Source of the DNA: Oscillospiraceae bacterium
GTDB taxonomy: Bacteria > Bacillota > Clostridia > Oscillospirales > Ruminococcaceae
NCBI GenBank assembly: GCA_902362965.1
Contig: CABIYQ010000004.1
Location: 121,280 to 185,279 of the forward strand
Length of the DNA stretch: 64,000 nucleotides
Direction of reading: 5' to 3'
Below are positions 33,274 through 42,976 of this stretch, in pieces. A model generated the notes under the pieces. That model was not told where the DNA came from and did not search any database. It saw only the letters and a list, made by a program, of their open reading frames with translations. Each line of letters starts with the position of its first letter. Within the stretch, counting starts at the first letter, position 1. The position numbers and the translations under genes were made by a program.

Positions 33274-33936
33274 TTATTTGTTATTTTTGAAAACTGAGTG
33301 AGAGTGTATGAAAAATTCTTCCTGACTTGGCTGCCATGCCTTGATTTTAGGCGGAAACTCTGCGTCAAAGAGTTTAAATTTTTCCTCATCGTTAAGCGAT
33401 TCTATAACGGAACTTTCATGGTAATACCATTTTTGACCGTCGAGCACGCCCTCACGAAGTTCCTTTACAAGAAGCGCTGTAGGGAATATATTACCCTCAA
33501 TACAAACATTGTATCTTATGCAGCTTTTGAATCCACGAGACACATAATTATCTGGATTACCGAAAATCACAACCGTATCATAACCCATTTCAAGTGCCTT
33601 TGCAAAAGAGTGTTCAATGAGGATTTTGCCGTAACCCATACGCTGATATTCAGGCAAAACGCAGATTGGACCGAAAGAAAGGATGTCCTTTTCCATTCCA
33701 GATTCATTAATGAGCTTTGATTTAGTGTACATTATGCTTGCAATTATTTTTCCGTCAACTTCAATAACAAAATCAAGTTCGTGAATAAAATCAGCATGGT
33801 CTCTCATAATGTGTGCAAAATAATGCTCGTTTGCTCCGGGAACGCTTAAATTCCAAAATGCTTCACGGTTTATATTTTCTACAGTTCTATAGTCGGCTGT
33901 TGTCTCCAGACGAATAATATAGTCATTTTTATTCAT
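33274..33936 (-). CDS. GNAT-family N-acetyltransferase (YhbS-like)
   Basis: 220 residues. The acetyl-CoA motif A reads GPICVLPEYQRMGYGKILIE (about 91-110), followed by VIFGNPDNYVSRGFKSC. The C-terminal extension is typical of the YhbS subgroup. Small-molecule or protein acetylation is expected; the substrate is unknown. It is the last chromosomal gene before the integrated element. Confidence 0.85.
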   Translation of the reverse strand: MNKNDYIIRLETTADYRTVENINREAFWNLSVPGANEHYFAHIMRDHADFIHELDFVIEVDGKIIASIMYTKSKLINESGMEKDILSFGPICVLPEYQRMGYGKILIEHSFAKALEMGYDTVVIFGNPDNYVSRGFKSCIRYNVCIEGNIFPTALLVKELREGVLDGQKWYYHESSVIESLNDEEKFKLFDAEFPPKIKAWQPSQEEFFIHSHSVFKNNK

Positions 33937-33967
33937 TGTTTTTCCTCCTGAAAGTTGTTAATGCAAC

Positions 33968-34006
33968 ACGGGAGGTTTGTGTGAGATATATTCGCAAACC
34001 TCCCGT
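33968..34006. other. Strong inverted repeat near the left end of the mobile element
   Basis: CGGGAGGTTTG pairs with CAAACCTCCCG across a loop of about 17 bases. It could be a terminator or lie near an attachment site. I found no matching direct repeat at the right side. Confidence 0.5.
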
Positions 34007-34075
34007 TTACGCTGCTATCTCAGGTCTGTTATTTTTATTCAAACAATTATCTCCTTAAAATAAACTTTATAAAAT

Positions 34076-35556
34076 TTAAGGCAAAATTACATTCTGTAAC
34101 TTTGCCTTTGGTGCACCGAGTACGGATAAATCCGAACCCTCAACTTCCGCCAGCGTGATAGTCTTGGAACCGTCCTTATAGTTGAAAGTAAGGATTATCT
34201 TGTCCTCATAAAGATACACCGCATTGACGAAGCTGTCAATCAGTCTTTGCCGCTGTTCCAGCTTTGTCACATCAAATTTCCGGAAACGGTAAATGAAGAA
34301 AGCTATCTGTTCTCTTGTAAGCATGGGCTTGTGCATTTCTTCCTGCAAAATGCTGATTTCAAGCTGGCTCTTGGTTTCCTCCAACTCGTCCAGCCTTTGT
34401 TTGGTGGACGGTGTGAAAATCCCGGCTTGGATAGCGTTGAGCATATTGTTAATGCCTTTTTCCGTTTCTGCAAGCTGTTTTTTCAAAAGAGGCAGGTCGG
34501 TGCTTTCTCTTTTCTGCAATTCCATAAGCGTATCAATCAGCCGTTCCATGACTTCATCATTCATAATCGCTTTCATAGTGTAGCTGACAACTAAATCCTC
34601 AATCCAGTCTTTCTTGTCGCAGAGTTTCTTTTTCTTGGTATTCACACAACGATAATAGCGGTGTACTTTCATCGTGTGGCTTGTGCCGCTTTCCCCTACC
34701 ATAAAAGAGCCGCACTTCCCGCAATACAGCTTCGTTGTCAACAAATAATCGTCCTCTGCTTTATGACGGGCGGGAGCTTTTTTATTTTTCGCCAGCCGTT
34801 CCTGTACTCGTTCAAATAATTCTTTCGGGACAATCGCCGGAATACCGTCCTCCTTGACTACATCACGATAACTGTATTCGCCCATATAGCGGCGGTTCTT
34901 TAACAGGTGGTTCATAATGTTTAGCGTGATTTTCCCGCCACGAATGGAGCGCATCCCCCGGCTGTTCAGCAGATTGACAAGCTCCTGCATGGTCGCTCCC
35001 TCGCTGTATCTCGTAAACATTTCCAGCACCACCGGGGCAGTCTTGGGGTCGATTTGATAATACTGCTGTTCGTCAATATAATAGAATAGTCCATTGGGAC
35101 TGTGCCGCCGTTGTATTTGCATTTCAACGCATTGTCGGTCAATCCCCGAATAACTTTTTCGGAGAGTTCGGCAGAGTAATATTCTGCATATCCCTCAAGC
35201 ATGGCTTCCAGTATAATCCCCTCGCTTCCCTCGGAGATATTTTCTCTTGCGGAAATAACTTTGACACCGTTCTTCTTCAAAATATTTTTATATCGTGCGC
35301 TATCATAACGGTTCCGGGCGAATCGGTCTAACTTCCAAACCAGCACGACATCAAATAAGCCCTTTGCACTGTCCTTAATCATGTGCTGAAATTCGGGGCG
35401 GTTATCTGTTTTCGCTGATAAAGCCCGGTCAATATAGGTGCCCAAAATCATAATGTCGTTGCGCTCGGCATACTCTTTACATTCTCTCAACTGTCCCTCA
35501 ATACTTTCTTCCCTCTGATTGTCGGAAGAATAGCGGGCGTAGATAACACCTTTCAT
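34076..35556 (-). pseudogene. Large serine recombinase, frameshifted
   Basis: Two overlapping frames together make a complete recombinase of about 494 residues. The N-terminal resolvase domain has YARYSSDNQREESIEGQL (catalytic Ser) and VVLVWKLDRFARNRYDS. The second frame carries the recombinase and zinc-ribbon domains (KLYCGKCGSFMVGESG, CDKK) and a coiled coil. The frames join at GGTVP / NGLFYYIDEQQYYQIDP, in a GGG run at about 35095-35098, where one lost base explains the shift. It could be a true mutation or a homopolymer reading error. Confidence 0.85.
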
Positions 35557-35590
35557 CTGTCCACCTCCATAATTTGAAGAAGCGTCTGCT

Positions 35591-35905
35591 TTAACTTTTC
35601 ATCATTGGAGATTGCGGGTCAAAGCACATTTCAATAAATTGTTTCATCTCGTCACTCCTCGCCGCAATCTTGGGACGGTATTCATATAGCTTTCCCTGTG
35701 GGTTATCGGTTCGTGCAAAGAGATAATCCATTGACACATCAAAATAATCTGCATACTTCACAAGCGTTTCCAAAGAGGGCGCCGACTGCCCTTGCCCATA
35801 GCGGTTGATACTGGACTGTTTTACTCCTAATAATCCCGCCATTTTTACCTGTGACAGCTTCACACTCTCCCGCAATATCCGCAGGCGTTCTCCTAACTCT
35901 TTCAT
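35591..35905 (-). CDS. XRE-family HTH regulator of the element
   Basis: 104 residues from the ATG at 35905, nine bases after AAGGAGG. The HTH domain LGERLRILRESVKLSQVKM continues to YADYFDVSMDYLFARTDNP, followed by a short tail. It lies 34 bp upstream of the recombinase on the same strand, so it may control excision. The gene is intact. Confidence 0.82.
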   Translation of the reverse strand: MKELGERLRILRESVKLSQVKMAGLLGVKQSSINRYGQGQSAPSLETLVKYADYFDVSMDYLFARTDNPQGKLYEYRPKIAARSDEMKQFIEMCFDPQSPMMKS

Positions 35906-36033
35906 AGGTTGTGACCTCCTTGTTTTCTTTACATTCATTATATCATTTATGCGTTTATATTTCAACCCGTATTAAGCATAATTTTTATATAATATAATCA
36001 TGGATAGGATAGAGAAAACTGGCGGGCAGAAAC

Positions 36034-36090
36034 AAAATAAGCGGTCAATCCGGCTGTAATTTTAACAGCAGATTGCAACCGCTTATTTTA
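36034..36090 (-). terminator. Terminator of the metallophosphoesterase transcript
   Basis: AAAATAAGCGGT pairs with ACCGCTTATTTT. An inner GCTGT/ACAGC stem is also present. The minus strand exits into TTATTTTG. Confidence 0.65.
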
Positions 36091-36406
36091 CGTTTTGGAA
36101 GAAGTGTGGCTGAACACTCCGACAAAACAGGGTTTCCAAAGGGTTACCCCTTTGGCACACGACTTTGCTTGCAAAGTGTAGTGTGTTATACGCTCTGTCG
36201 GCGTTGCCGTAAAAATGTCGTTGCCACTGGGGAGGGCAAGGGCATTTTTACGGCAGGAAAACAGGGCTGTGATTGCGTGGCGTGGAGCCGCAAGCGCAGG
36301 ACTGGTTTCATCAGCAGACAGGGCGTATATGAAGTCCTCGTTTACCCTTTCCCTGTAATTTATAATCGTATTTTTTCATAAGCCAAAATAAGTAGAACGT
36401 CCAATT
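36091..36406. other. Noncoding stretch in the element
   Basis: It holds short inverted repeats such as AAAGGGTTACCCCTTT (36137-36152) and ACTTTGCTTGCAAAGT (36163-36178). An open frame across it has no ribosome site or recognisable domain and is not called. It may be the long 3' UTR of the 36407 gene. Confidence 0.4.
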
Positions 36407-39400
36407 TTATGTGATTTCAATTTGAGGTCTTTTATGTAGAGTATCTTCATACCAAGAGCTTAATATATTTGAATGAAGTTTCTGCATTTTATTTATTTCT
36501 CTTGAAGCCCTGTAAATATCCGTATCAAGATACGTCTGTGGTAATATTGCAACATTCGTTTGTTGTTTTGGTGCTAACGGATTTTCGCTATTACCTTTAA
36601 GAAGTTTGACATATTCGCCAAATATTGTAGGGCAGTTCTTTTCCAATAAGGCCGGAATGGACGGATATACAATTTTGTTAATTATATTGGATGCCCAATA
36701 CCCAGTTATTGATAAGTCAAACGGGTTCACATATATGTGATTACGAAAATCAATGTCGATTATGCTCCCATGAATCGTACCAACTCCACCAATTCTTTTT
36801 ACCATATCTGCAATACGCTTTTGAAATGAAGTAAACTCGTCAAGTGGCTTTTTTATTGTAGAAATCATGGAGTCCATATTATCATAATAATACTGAACAT
36901 CTTGAATTTCCAATTTTTTCATAGCACCACCATTAAGGATAGTAAGACTGCCACTTCTTGATTTGTGGATAAAACAATAATACCCATTCTTTTTTAACAT
37001 ATAGAGTACATTTACTTCTCGCTGGAAGGTCATTGATATATTTTTCCCTCGATAGAAGTTTTTGTACTGCTCACTCGTGATCTCAAATATGCCATCCTCA
37101 TAATCAGAAAAACAATCATAATCATTATCAATCAAAAAAGTTTTCAAATGAGGGTTCTCGCTATGGTATCCCACTTGATTGTCCGAATAAACTATATACT
37201 CACCGTCATCATGGAAAAAATTCCTGTGTGTATGTCCACTTACATAAACATAATTTTTATCAGGGCCTGCTTCTCTACACCAATCTTTTTTAGGTGTATG
37301 CGTTAAAATAATCGTGTTCTTATTGGAAAGAATAGGACGTAAACGATTATACAAATCTTCAAAAATTTTAGATTCTTTTATTTCAGTATCCCTATCCATA
37401 GTCATTCGATAAATGCCATTATTGGCATTAAACTCCATATTATATCCCGAAAATCCCAATCCGCCGAAAATCACATATCTCGCACTTCGCAAGCAGTCAG
37501 AAATTTGTGCTTCATTCATTTGACACAAATCGTGATATTTAATCAGGTGTGTTCCTGTTTTTGGCTCAGCAAGCAAATCGCAATCTTCTTTGTAAAGAAG
37601 ATCGTTATGAAGTAAATACATACCGTATTCTTCTAAAATAGTTCGATACTTTGAAACAATCTGTTCTATTTGAAAGCCCGAAAAACTCCATAACTCATGA
37701 TTTCCAAGTGTAAACACAACCTGTGTGTTCCGACGTAATGTTTTAGAAAGAATCTTTACAAACAGCTGAAATATTCCAATATCTGATGCTACATCACCGT
37801 CAATCAATAATAAGCTTTCTGCTTCATTAGCAATAGTATCAACTATTTTTTGAATCACATATATAACATCTTCTTTTGAACGGCAGCCTGCATTTTTTAT
37901 TCTGTGCATAAGATGAAGATCTGAAATATAGTGAACTCTTTGGCATTTGTTATCAAAAGCCAAATCGAAATTTGATAAGTCTCGTCCTGCTACTTCTGAT
38001 ACCAAGTCTCTTGAAGATTGAAGAACTAAAGCAGTTTCAGATTCGTTTTTTTCAATACACTCAAAGGATTCTATGACGTTCAAGTTGATCGCATAAGTAT
38101 CATATTGTAGACCAAACTTTTCACATAAGCTACTTTTCATTTTTACGCCTGTAAAGTCAATAAAATCCCACTGAGCTAAATTGTCAAGCCCATCACAAAA
38201 AAGTAAATTAGCTTCAGACAAATCACCCTTTAAAAAAGCAACAAAATCGAAAAAATAATCAAAGGAATGTTTGTATTCTTTTATCACACTACCAGATGTA
38301 TTACACCATTGTTGCGTAACATAGAATTTTCTGTTTTGATAGTATTTTTTTATCGAATAAGTAACCTCTGTATTTGTATGAACTGGTAATTTTGTCGTTT
38401 CATCAATAATGTAATTAGAAAAATCCGCATCACATTCAAGTGCACCCGATAAATCACAATATGTCAAATCTCCGTTACGATACCTAGCAAACTCATCAAA
38501 CGTTTCAAAATATCTATAAATTGTTGATTTATTATCCTCTAGATAGCCTTGAGTTTCTTCGCAATAGTAATGTGTTTCCTTATCAAAAAATGATTTTGAA
38601 TAAAATTTAATTTCTCCATTTTTCAAGCGGCAGATGTACTCTTTCAATTTCTTCTTATGCTTATATATCGTTCCCTTTACTCCCAGCGAGTAGTCATATG
38701 ACTGCATAACATCATCAGGGTTATATATTGAACACAATGCGTTGATTATTTTGCATTTAGGATAAGCGCCGGAGGACATATAATCCATAATAATAGAGAA
38801 TCGTTGTTTATCCTTGACATCTGCGAAAATATACTGAAAAAAGAAAAAGCTGACATCAACAATGGACGCAATCTTAGATTTCTGATAATTTCCCACGACT
38901 TTTACCAATTCATCATAGCTACTACAATTATTAAATTTTTTGCTCCACTGTTGACAATATTTATGAATTTGCTTTCCTTTCTCATACTTCTCTTTTTCTT
39001 CGTTTGATAATGACAACGAATACTCATCTATTGTATCTTCGATAAACGCTTTTCTTGCCATTAAGTTTTTTGCGTCAATTTTTTTTGAAATAGATATTCT
39101 CGAAAAAGGGCAAAATGTATAGCAAGCATTATCATAAATATCCCCATTTAAAAATTCAAAATAAGAATCAAAATTATCAAACGATAGAAAAACGCCTCTT
39201 TTTTGTTCCACGCCATCTGTGTCCAAATAAATTAACGTTTCTTCAACGAAGAAAGAATTAGAAATAATGTCAAATCCTCTTTTCCCTGTTATACGAAAAC
39301 CCGCTTTTCGTTCAAAAGTCACAATCTGAATATCGTTCTTATATTCTTCTGGGACATCAAAAATCCGAATTTCTTTTTTCTTCAATCGTCTAATTATTTC

Positions 39401-39421
39401 TTTAACTTCTGACTTTACCAT
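36407..39421 (-). CDS. Large calcineurin-like metallophosphoesterase with repeated N-terminal modules
   Basis: 1004 residues from the ATG at 39421 (GAGGG eight bases upstream). Residues 495-735 hold a full metallophosphoesterase site: D501/H503 in ISDLHLMH, G542-D543, GNHE (573-576), H708 in ILTHTP and GHTH (729-732). The N-terminal half contains three related modules (about 33-98, 265-335, 358-425), each ending FxxFxxGDL/I-like. A C-terminal domain has GTIHGSIIDIDFRNHIYVNP (881-900). No signal or membrane segment. It is intact and AT-rich inside a GC-richer, decayed element. A defence or element-maintenance role is possible but unproven. Confidence 0.8.
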   Translation of the reverse strand: MVKSEVKEIIRRLKKKEIRIFDVPEEYKNDIQIVTFERKAGFRITGKRGFDIISNSFFVEETLIYLDTDGVEQKRGVFLSFDNFDSYFEFLNGDIYDNACYTFCPFSRISISKKIDAKNLMARKAFIEDTIDEYSLSLSNEEKEKYEKGKQIHKYCQQWSKKFNNCSSYDELVKVVGNYQKSKIASIVDVSFFFFQYIFADVKDKQRFSIIMDYMSSGAYPKCKIINALCSIYNPDDVMQSYDYSLGVKGTIYKHKKKLKEYICRLKNGEIKFYSKSFFDKETHYYCEETQGYLEDNKSTIYRYFETFDEFARYRNGDLTYCDLSGALECDADFSNYIIDETTKLPVHTNTEVTYSIKKYYQNRKFYVTQQWCNTSGSVIKEYKHSFDYFFDFVAFLKGDLSEANLLFCDGLDNLAQWDFIDFTGVKMKSSLCEKFGLQYDTYAINLNVIESFECIEKNESETALVLQSSRDLVSEVAGRDLSNFDLAFDNKCQRVHYISDLHLMHRIKNAGCRSKEDVIYVIQKIVDTIANEAESLLLIDGDVASDIGIFQLFVKILSKTLRRNTQVVFTLGNHELWSFSGFQIEQIVSKYRTILEEYGMYLLHNDLLYKEDCDLLAEPKTGTHLIKYHDLCQMNEAQISDCLRSARYVIFGGLGFSGYNMEFNANNGIYRMTMDRDTEIKESKIFEDLYNRLRPILSNKNTIILTHTPKKDWCREAGPDKNYVYVSGHTHRNFFHDDGEYIVYSDNQVGYHSENPHLKTFLIDNDYDCFSDYEDGIFEITSEQYKNFYRGKNISMTFQREVNVLYMLKKNGYYCFIHKSRSGSLTILNGGAMKKLEIQDVQYYYDNMDSMISTIKKPLDEFTSFQKRIADMVKRIGGVGTIHGSIIDIDFRNHIYVNPFDLSITGYWASNIINKIVYPSIPALLEKNCPTIFGEYVKLLKGNSENPLAPKQQTNVAILPQTYLDTDIYRASREINKMQKLHSNILSSWYEDTLHKRPQIEIT

Positions 39422-39442
39422 ATCATTTTCCCTCAAATATCT

Positions 39443-40243
39443 TTACTTTCCCGCTTGCTCAATTATCTTCTTCATCAACTGCTGGAATTGTTCGTTTGTT
39501 TCCTTGTCCAGCGGCATGACCTTTTTAAGCTGTTCCGCAACCAACGCCGTCACATCATCAATGGTATGTAATTCCTGCTTCTGCTCCTGTGCGGCGGTCT
39601 GGATATTTTGAAACATAGCTGCGGTCACTGGTTCCTCCGGCGGCTCCCCGCTGTCTATATCGCCTTTTATGTCCCGTAGGATAGGCATAAACACATTCTT
39701 GATTTTCTCAATCTCCGCTTCATGCTCCCCCAGCTTGTGGGCGTTCATAAACTGTATATCTTGTCTTGCTTCCGCCCGGTATTCCGGGCGGTCTTTCATT
39801 AAATCGGACAGCGAAGATGTTGCCATTTCGATTACCTGGTTTCGTGCCATAACGCCCCTTGCCGCTGTGTCTTGAAAATAAATCTGTATCAGGCTTATCA
39901 GGCGTGGGAAATTCTTATGTTCCAACAAGCGGTTGAGAATTTCCACATCTACCATTCCCGTTACAAGCCCCCGGACTGCTCCCTCGGACAATCCCAATTC
40001 CGATATGTCATAACTCTTTTGGACGCTCACTGTTGACAAGCCCAGAATATAATCCGTTGACACTCTAAATTCTTTCGCAATGCCTATAAAAATATCACTG
40101 CTGACCGTCTTTGTTTCCCCGCTGACGATCCGGCTCAACTGGGAGGGGGAAATCCCTATTTTCTTTGCCAGTTCCTTTTACGGGATATGCCGCCCGTTGC
40201 AAAGGTCTGAAATCCGCTGTCCGGGTGTTCCGGGTAAAGCCAT
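39443..40243 (-). pseudogene. HTH regulator with a premature stop
   Basis: From an ATG at 40243 after AGGAGGTGCG it reads MALPGTPGQRISDLCNGRHIP, then TAA (40178-40180), then KELAKKIGISPSQLSRIVSG and a further 230 residues to 39443. The expected codon is CAA (PQKEL), so one C-to-T change truncates the HTH. Translation might restart at the TTG near 40138 but would lack helices 1-2. The large C-terminal region is element-specific. It lies 22 bp upstream of the metallophosphoesterase and could form one transcript with it. Confidence 0.8.
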
Positions 40244-40271
40244 GAATACGCACCTCCTCTGTATGCTTCCA

Positions 40272-40299
40272 TTATACAGGATAATTGCAGAAATGCAAT
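40272..40299 (-). promoter_or_regulatory. Promoter with overlapping palindrome upstream of the broken HTH gene
   Basis: Minus strand TTGCAT-N16-TATAAT (plus 40272-40299). GAAATGCAATTTC (40291-40303) overlaps the -35, and a related AAAATGCAATTC lies at 40321-40332. These are probable operators. Confidence 0.6.
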
Positions 40300-40561
40300 T
40301 TCAAAAGTATAGACTTTGGGAAAATGCAATTCTCGCAACAATCCGGGATTTGCATTTTTTTCTGATAAACTGGATTCACGAACGTTCGGAATAGCACCTT
40401 GAAAACAGAATGACCGTCCAAAAGAAATATGACCGACAGGAGAAGCGACGCATAAAGCGCACCAATGCCGGGACACGCTGCAGAAATGGGGTAGCCGTAG
40501 AAATACGGCTTTTAGGATAAAGACTTTTGGAGAGAACGGCAGCAAGGAAACGGAGGAACGC

Positions 40562-40975
40562 ATGAAAGAAAATTTATACAAGCGATTGCCGCCCTTGGAG
40601 CGCAAGCCGGACGTCTCCCTCTACCGCATGACGCCGGCACAGAGAAAACAGGCAAACAGCCTTATCCGCCGGGAGTGCTGCAACTGTGAGGGCGGGGATT
40701 GTATCGCCATTGACGACGGGGACAGCCGCACTTGCTCCCAGATGATTTCTTTCTCGGTCTGCTGTAAGTGGTTCCGCTGGTCGGTCTTGCCGCAGGACGG
40801 GACGCTGGAAGCAGAGATTTTTCGAGGAAAGGACTTGAAACACTGTGAGGTCTGCGGCGGCGTGTTCATCCCAAAGTCCAACCGGGCGAAATACTGTCCC
40901 GCCTGTGCCGCCAGCGTTCACAGGCGGCAGAAAGCGGAAAGTGAACGGAAAAGGAGGTCAAGCGTGGACAATTAG
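40562..40975 (+). CDS. Cysteine-rich VLP-type protein of mobilizable elements
   Basis: 137 residues. It has two cysteine clusters: RRECCNCEGGDCIA (about 35-48) with CSQMISFSVCCKWF, and the zinc-ribbon-like CEVCGGVFIP...KYCPACAASVHRR near the end. It resembles the Cys-rich VLP-domain proteins found next to relaxases in Firmicute mobilizable elements. Function unknown. Starts the plus-strand mobilisation cluster. Confidence 0.75.
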   Translation: MKENLYKRLPPLERKPDVSLYRMTPAQRKQANSLIRRECCNCEGGDCIAIDDGDSRTCSQMISFSVCCKWFRWSVLPQDGTLEAEIFRGKDLKHCEVCGGVFIPKSNRAKYCPACAASVHRRQKAESERKRRSSVDN

Positions 40976-41086
40976 GCAGGAAAAAAGCCTTGATTTATAA
41001 GGCTTCCAGAGGGCGGAACCGGGGAAAGTGGTATAAAGTATCGCCCTACCCCGGAAATACCGTTCTAACTGTCCACAAAGCACACT

Positions 41087-41482
41087 ATGACAAATACCAT
41101 TTATATTCATCAGCCGGAGAAATCGGTCAGCTTCACCCGGCTCCCGAATTTTCTCTTTGAAGCCCCCACATTCACAGCTTTGTCCAACGAAGCGAAGATA
41201 CTGTATGCCTTTATCCTGCGCCGGACGGAGTTGTCACGCAAGAACGGCTGGGCAGACGAGTACGGGCGCATTTACCTGTATTATCCAATCTGCGAGGTGG
41301 TCGCCCTGCTCCACTGTGGGCGGCAGAAAGCGGTCAACACCCTGCGGGAGTTGCAGTATGCGGGGCTTGTGGAGATACAGAAACAGGGCTGTGGAAAACC
41401 CAACCGTATCTATCCCAAATCTTATGAAGCGGTTTCAAACACCGACTTCAAGAAATCCAGTTCCGGTACGCCGGAGGACTGA
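41087..41482 (+). CDS. RepA_N-type replication initiator, short form
   Basis: 131 residues. It matches the N-terminal winged-helix region of RepA_N initiators: FLFEAPTFTALSNEAKILYA, RRTELSRKNGWADEYGRIY, CGRQKAVNTLRELQ. Full plasmid RepA proteins are longer; this short form is common in integrated mobilizable elements and may support replication after excision. The relaxase lies downstream. An intact reading frame. Confidence 0.8.
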   Translation: MTNTIYIHQPEKSVSFTRLPNFLFEAPTFTALSNEAKILYAFILRRTELSRKNGWADEYGRIYLYYPICEVVALLHCGRQKAVNTLRELQYAGLVEIQKQGCGKPNRIYPKSYEAVSNTDFKKSSSGTPED

Positions 41483-41580
41483 AAACCGTACTCATGGAGT
41501 ACGATAATCAATCCTCTTGAAGTACGAAAACCGGACGGTATATAGAAATACAAAGATTAACAGATTTATTTATATCAATT

Positions 41581-41652
41581 CCATTCCAATCCTATCAGAG
41601 ATATTTTCGGCGGGATTTTCCTGTGGAAAAGTCCCGGATAGGAAAGGAATGG
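41581..41652 (+). other. oriT-like long interrupted hairpin
   Basis: CCATTCC and CCTATC pair with GATAGG and GGAATGG at the two ends. An inner GGGATTTT/AAAAGTCCC-like stem is present. It lies 13 bp before the relaxase start, the usual oriT position for MobV systems. Function inferred from place and shape only. Confidence 0.5.
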
Positions 41653-41664
41653 GGAAAGGAGTTT

Positions 41665-42623
41665 ATGGCACAGCACGCAATTTTGCGATTTGAAAAGCAT
41701 AAGGGCAATCCGGCAAGACCGCTGGAAGCCCACCACGAAAGACAGAAAGACAGAAAAACAGAAAGACCAGTACGCCAGCAATCCCGACATTGACACCAGC
41801 CGGAGCAAATACAATTTTCACATCGTTAAGCCGGAGGGGAGATACTACCATTTCATTCAGAGCCGCATTGAACAGGCGGGGTGCAGGACACGCAAGAACA
41901 GCACCCGGTTTGTGGATACGCTCATCACCGCCAGCCCGGAGTTTTTCAAGGGGAAGTCCCCAAAGGAGATACAAGCCTTTTTCCAGAGGGCGGCAGACTT
42001 TCTCATTGATCGGGTAGGCCGGGAAAATATCGTGTCGGCGGTGGTACATATGGACGAGAAAACGCCCCACCTGCATTTGACTTTCGTTCCGCTGACAAAG
42101 GACAACCGCCTGTGCGCTAAAGAAATCATAGGCAACCGGGCGAATTTGACGAAGTGGCAGGACGATTTTCACGCCTACATGGTGGAGAAATATCCCGGAC
42201 TTGGAGCGTGGGGAGAGCGCCAGCAAGACAGGCCGGAAGCATATCCCTACCCGGCTTTTCAAACAGGCGGTCAATCTCTCCAAACAGGCAAGATCGATTG
42301 AAGCCACGCTGGACGGTATCAATCCAATCAACGCCGGAAGGAAGAAAAAGGAAGCCCTTGCCATGCTGAAAAAGTGGTTTCCGCAAATGGAGAACTTCTC
42401 CGGGCAGCTCAAAAAATACAAGGTCACAATCAATGACCTGTTGGAAGAAAATCAAAAGCTGGAAGCGAGAGCCAGAGCCAGCGAAAGCGACAAAATGAAA
42501 GACCGCATGGAACGGGCGAAGCTGGAAAGCGAATTGCAGAATATCCAAAGGCTGGTTGACCGTATCCCGCCGGATGTGCTGGCGGAAGTAAAGCGGCAAC
42601 GGCAGCACACAAAGGAAAGGTGA
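41665..42623 (+). pseudogene. MobV/Pre-type relaxase with two frameshifts
   Basis: Three successive frames are needed. Frame 1 gives MAQHAILRFEKHKGNPARPL after GGAAAGGAG. Frame 2 (from about 41740) has YNFHIVKPEGRYYHF, FVDTLITASPEFF and the metal motif VVHMDEKTPHLHLTF. Frame 3 (from about 42200) gives ERGESASKTGRKHIPTRLF and a coiled-coil tail. The first shift comes from an expanded GACAGAAA-type tract (about 16 extra bases near 41745-41765). The second is one extra G near 42197. Relaxase activity is unlikely. Confidence 0.82.
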
Positions 42624-42696
42624 TTGAGCATAAGCAGACTTTCACGCCGCCCCTGTGCGGCATTGTACTTTGACAACTGAATAAGAAAGGCGATAT

Positions 42697-42816
42697 ATGG
42701 CAAAAAAGCAACCGGACACAAATATCCCCCAACATGAAATAGAAGCCCTTGCCCACTGTCTGCTCCCAGAAATTCAGAAATTCTTTGAAAGCCCAGAGGG
42801 GAAGAAAGAATTTTAA
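42697..42816 (+). CDS. Short element protein, probably truncated
   Basis: 39 residues (MAKKQPDTNIPQHEIEALAH start) ending at TAA, 42814-42816. The same frame continues as EWKAQRGNEPEKKRSV to a TGA at 42865, which suggests that an original protein of about 56 residues was cut by a nonsense codon. Similar small genes follow relaxases in related elements. Function unknown. Confidence 0.5.
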   Translation: MAKKQPDTNIPQHEIEALAHCLLPEIQKFFESPEGKKEF

Positions 42817-42868
42817 GAATGGAAAGCGCAGAGGGGAAATGAACCGGAAAAGAAAAGGAGCGTATGAC

Positions 42869-42902
42869 AAAAGCAGCGGTATCACTCACGATACCGTTGC
42901 TT
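42869..42902 (+). terminator. Terminator at the right end of the element
   Basis: AAAGCAGCGGTATC pairs with GATACCGTTGCTTT and runs into TGCTTTAG. Confidence 0.7.
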
Positions 42903-42929
42903 TTGCTTTAGCACTAAAGATATACTAAA

Positions 42930-42972
42930 AATCCGAAGCCGTCTCCGATTGGAACCGGGTTCGGATTATCAT
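42930..42972 (-). terminator. Terminator of the tRNA-Leu transcript
   Basis: On the minus strand AATCCGAA pairs with TTCGGATT, followed by TTTAG. It begins a few bases after the tRNA CCA end. Confidence 0.65.
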
Positions 42973-42976
42973 TATC

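Larger units (their letters stand above)
34030..42905. mobile_element. Decayed integrative mobilizable element with a metallophosphoesterase cargo
   Basis: It contains a large serine recombinase, an XRE regulator pair, a Cys-rich VLP-type protein, a RepA_N-type replication protein and a MobV/Pre-type relaxase with an oriT-like hairpin. The backbone is visibly GC-richer than both flanks. The 36407-39421 gene is AT-rich and appears to be a later insertion. Recombinase, regulator and relaxase are disrupted. Boundaries are approximate because no flanking duplication was recognised. Confidence 0.72.

Noticed and set aside
36073..36381. 102-residue frame left of the metallophosphoesterase
   Set aside because: No ribosome site, overlaps the terminator hairpin, odd Cys/Arg-rich composition and inverted repeats. 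It is more likely noncoding.
40156..40921. Minus-strand frames opposite the Cys-rich gene
   Set aside because: Antisense shadows of the GC-rich coding sequence without family features.
41157..41507. 116-residue frame overlapping the RepA_N gene
   Set aside because: It is a shifted reading of the same GC-rich DNA, rich in Arg, Ser and Cys. The RepA_N frame has clear family motifs.
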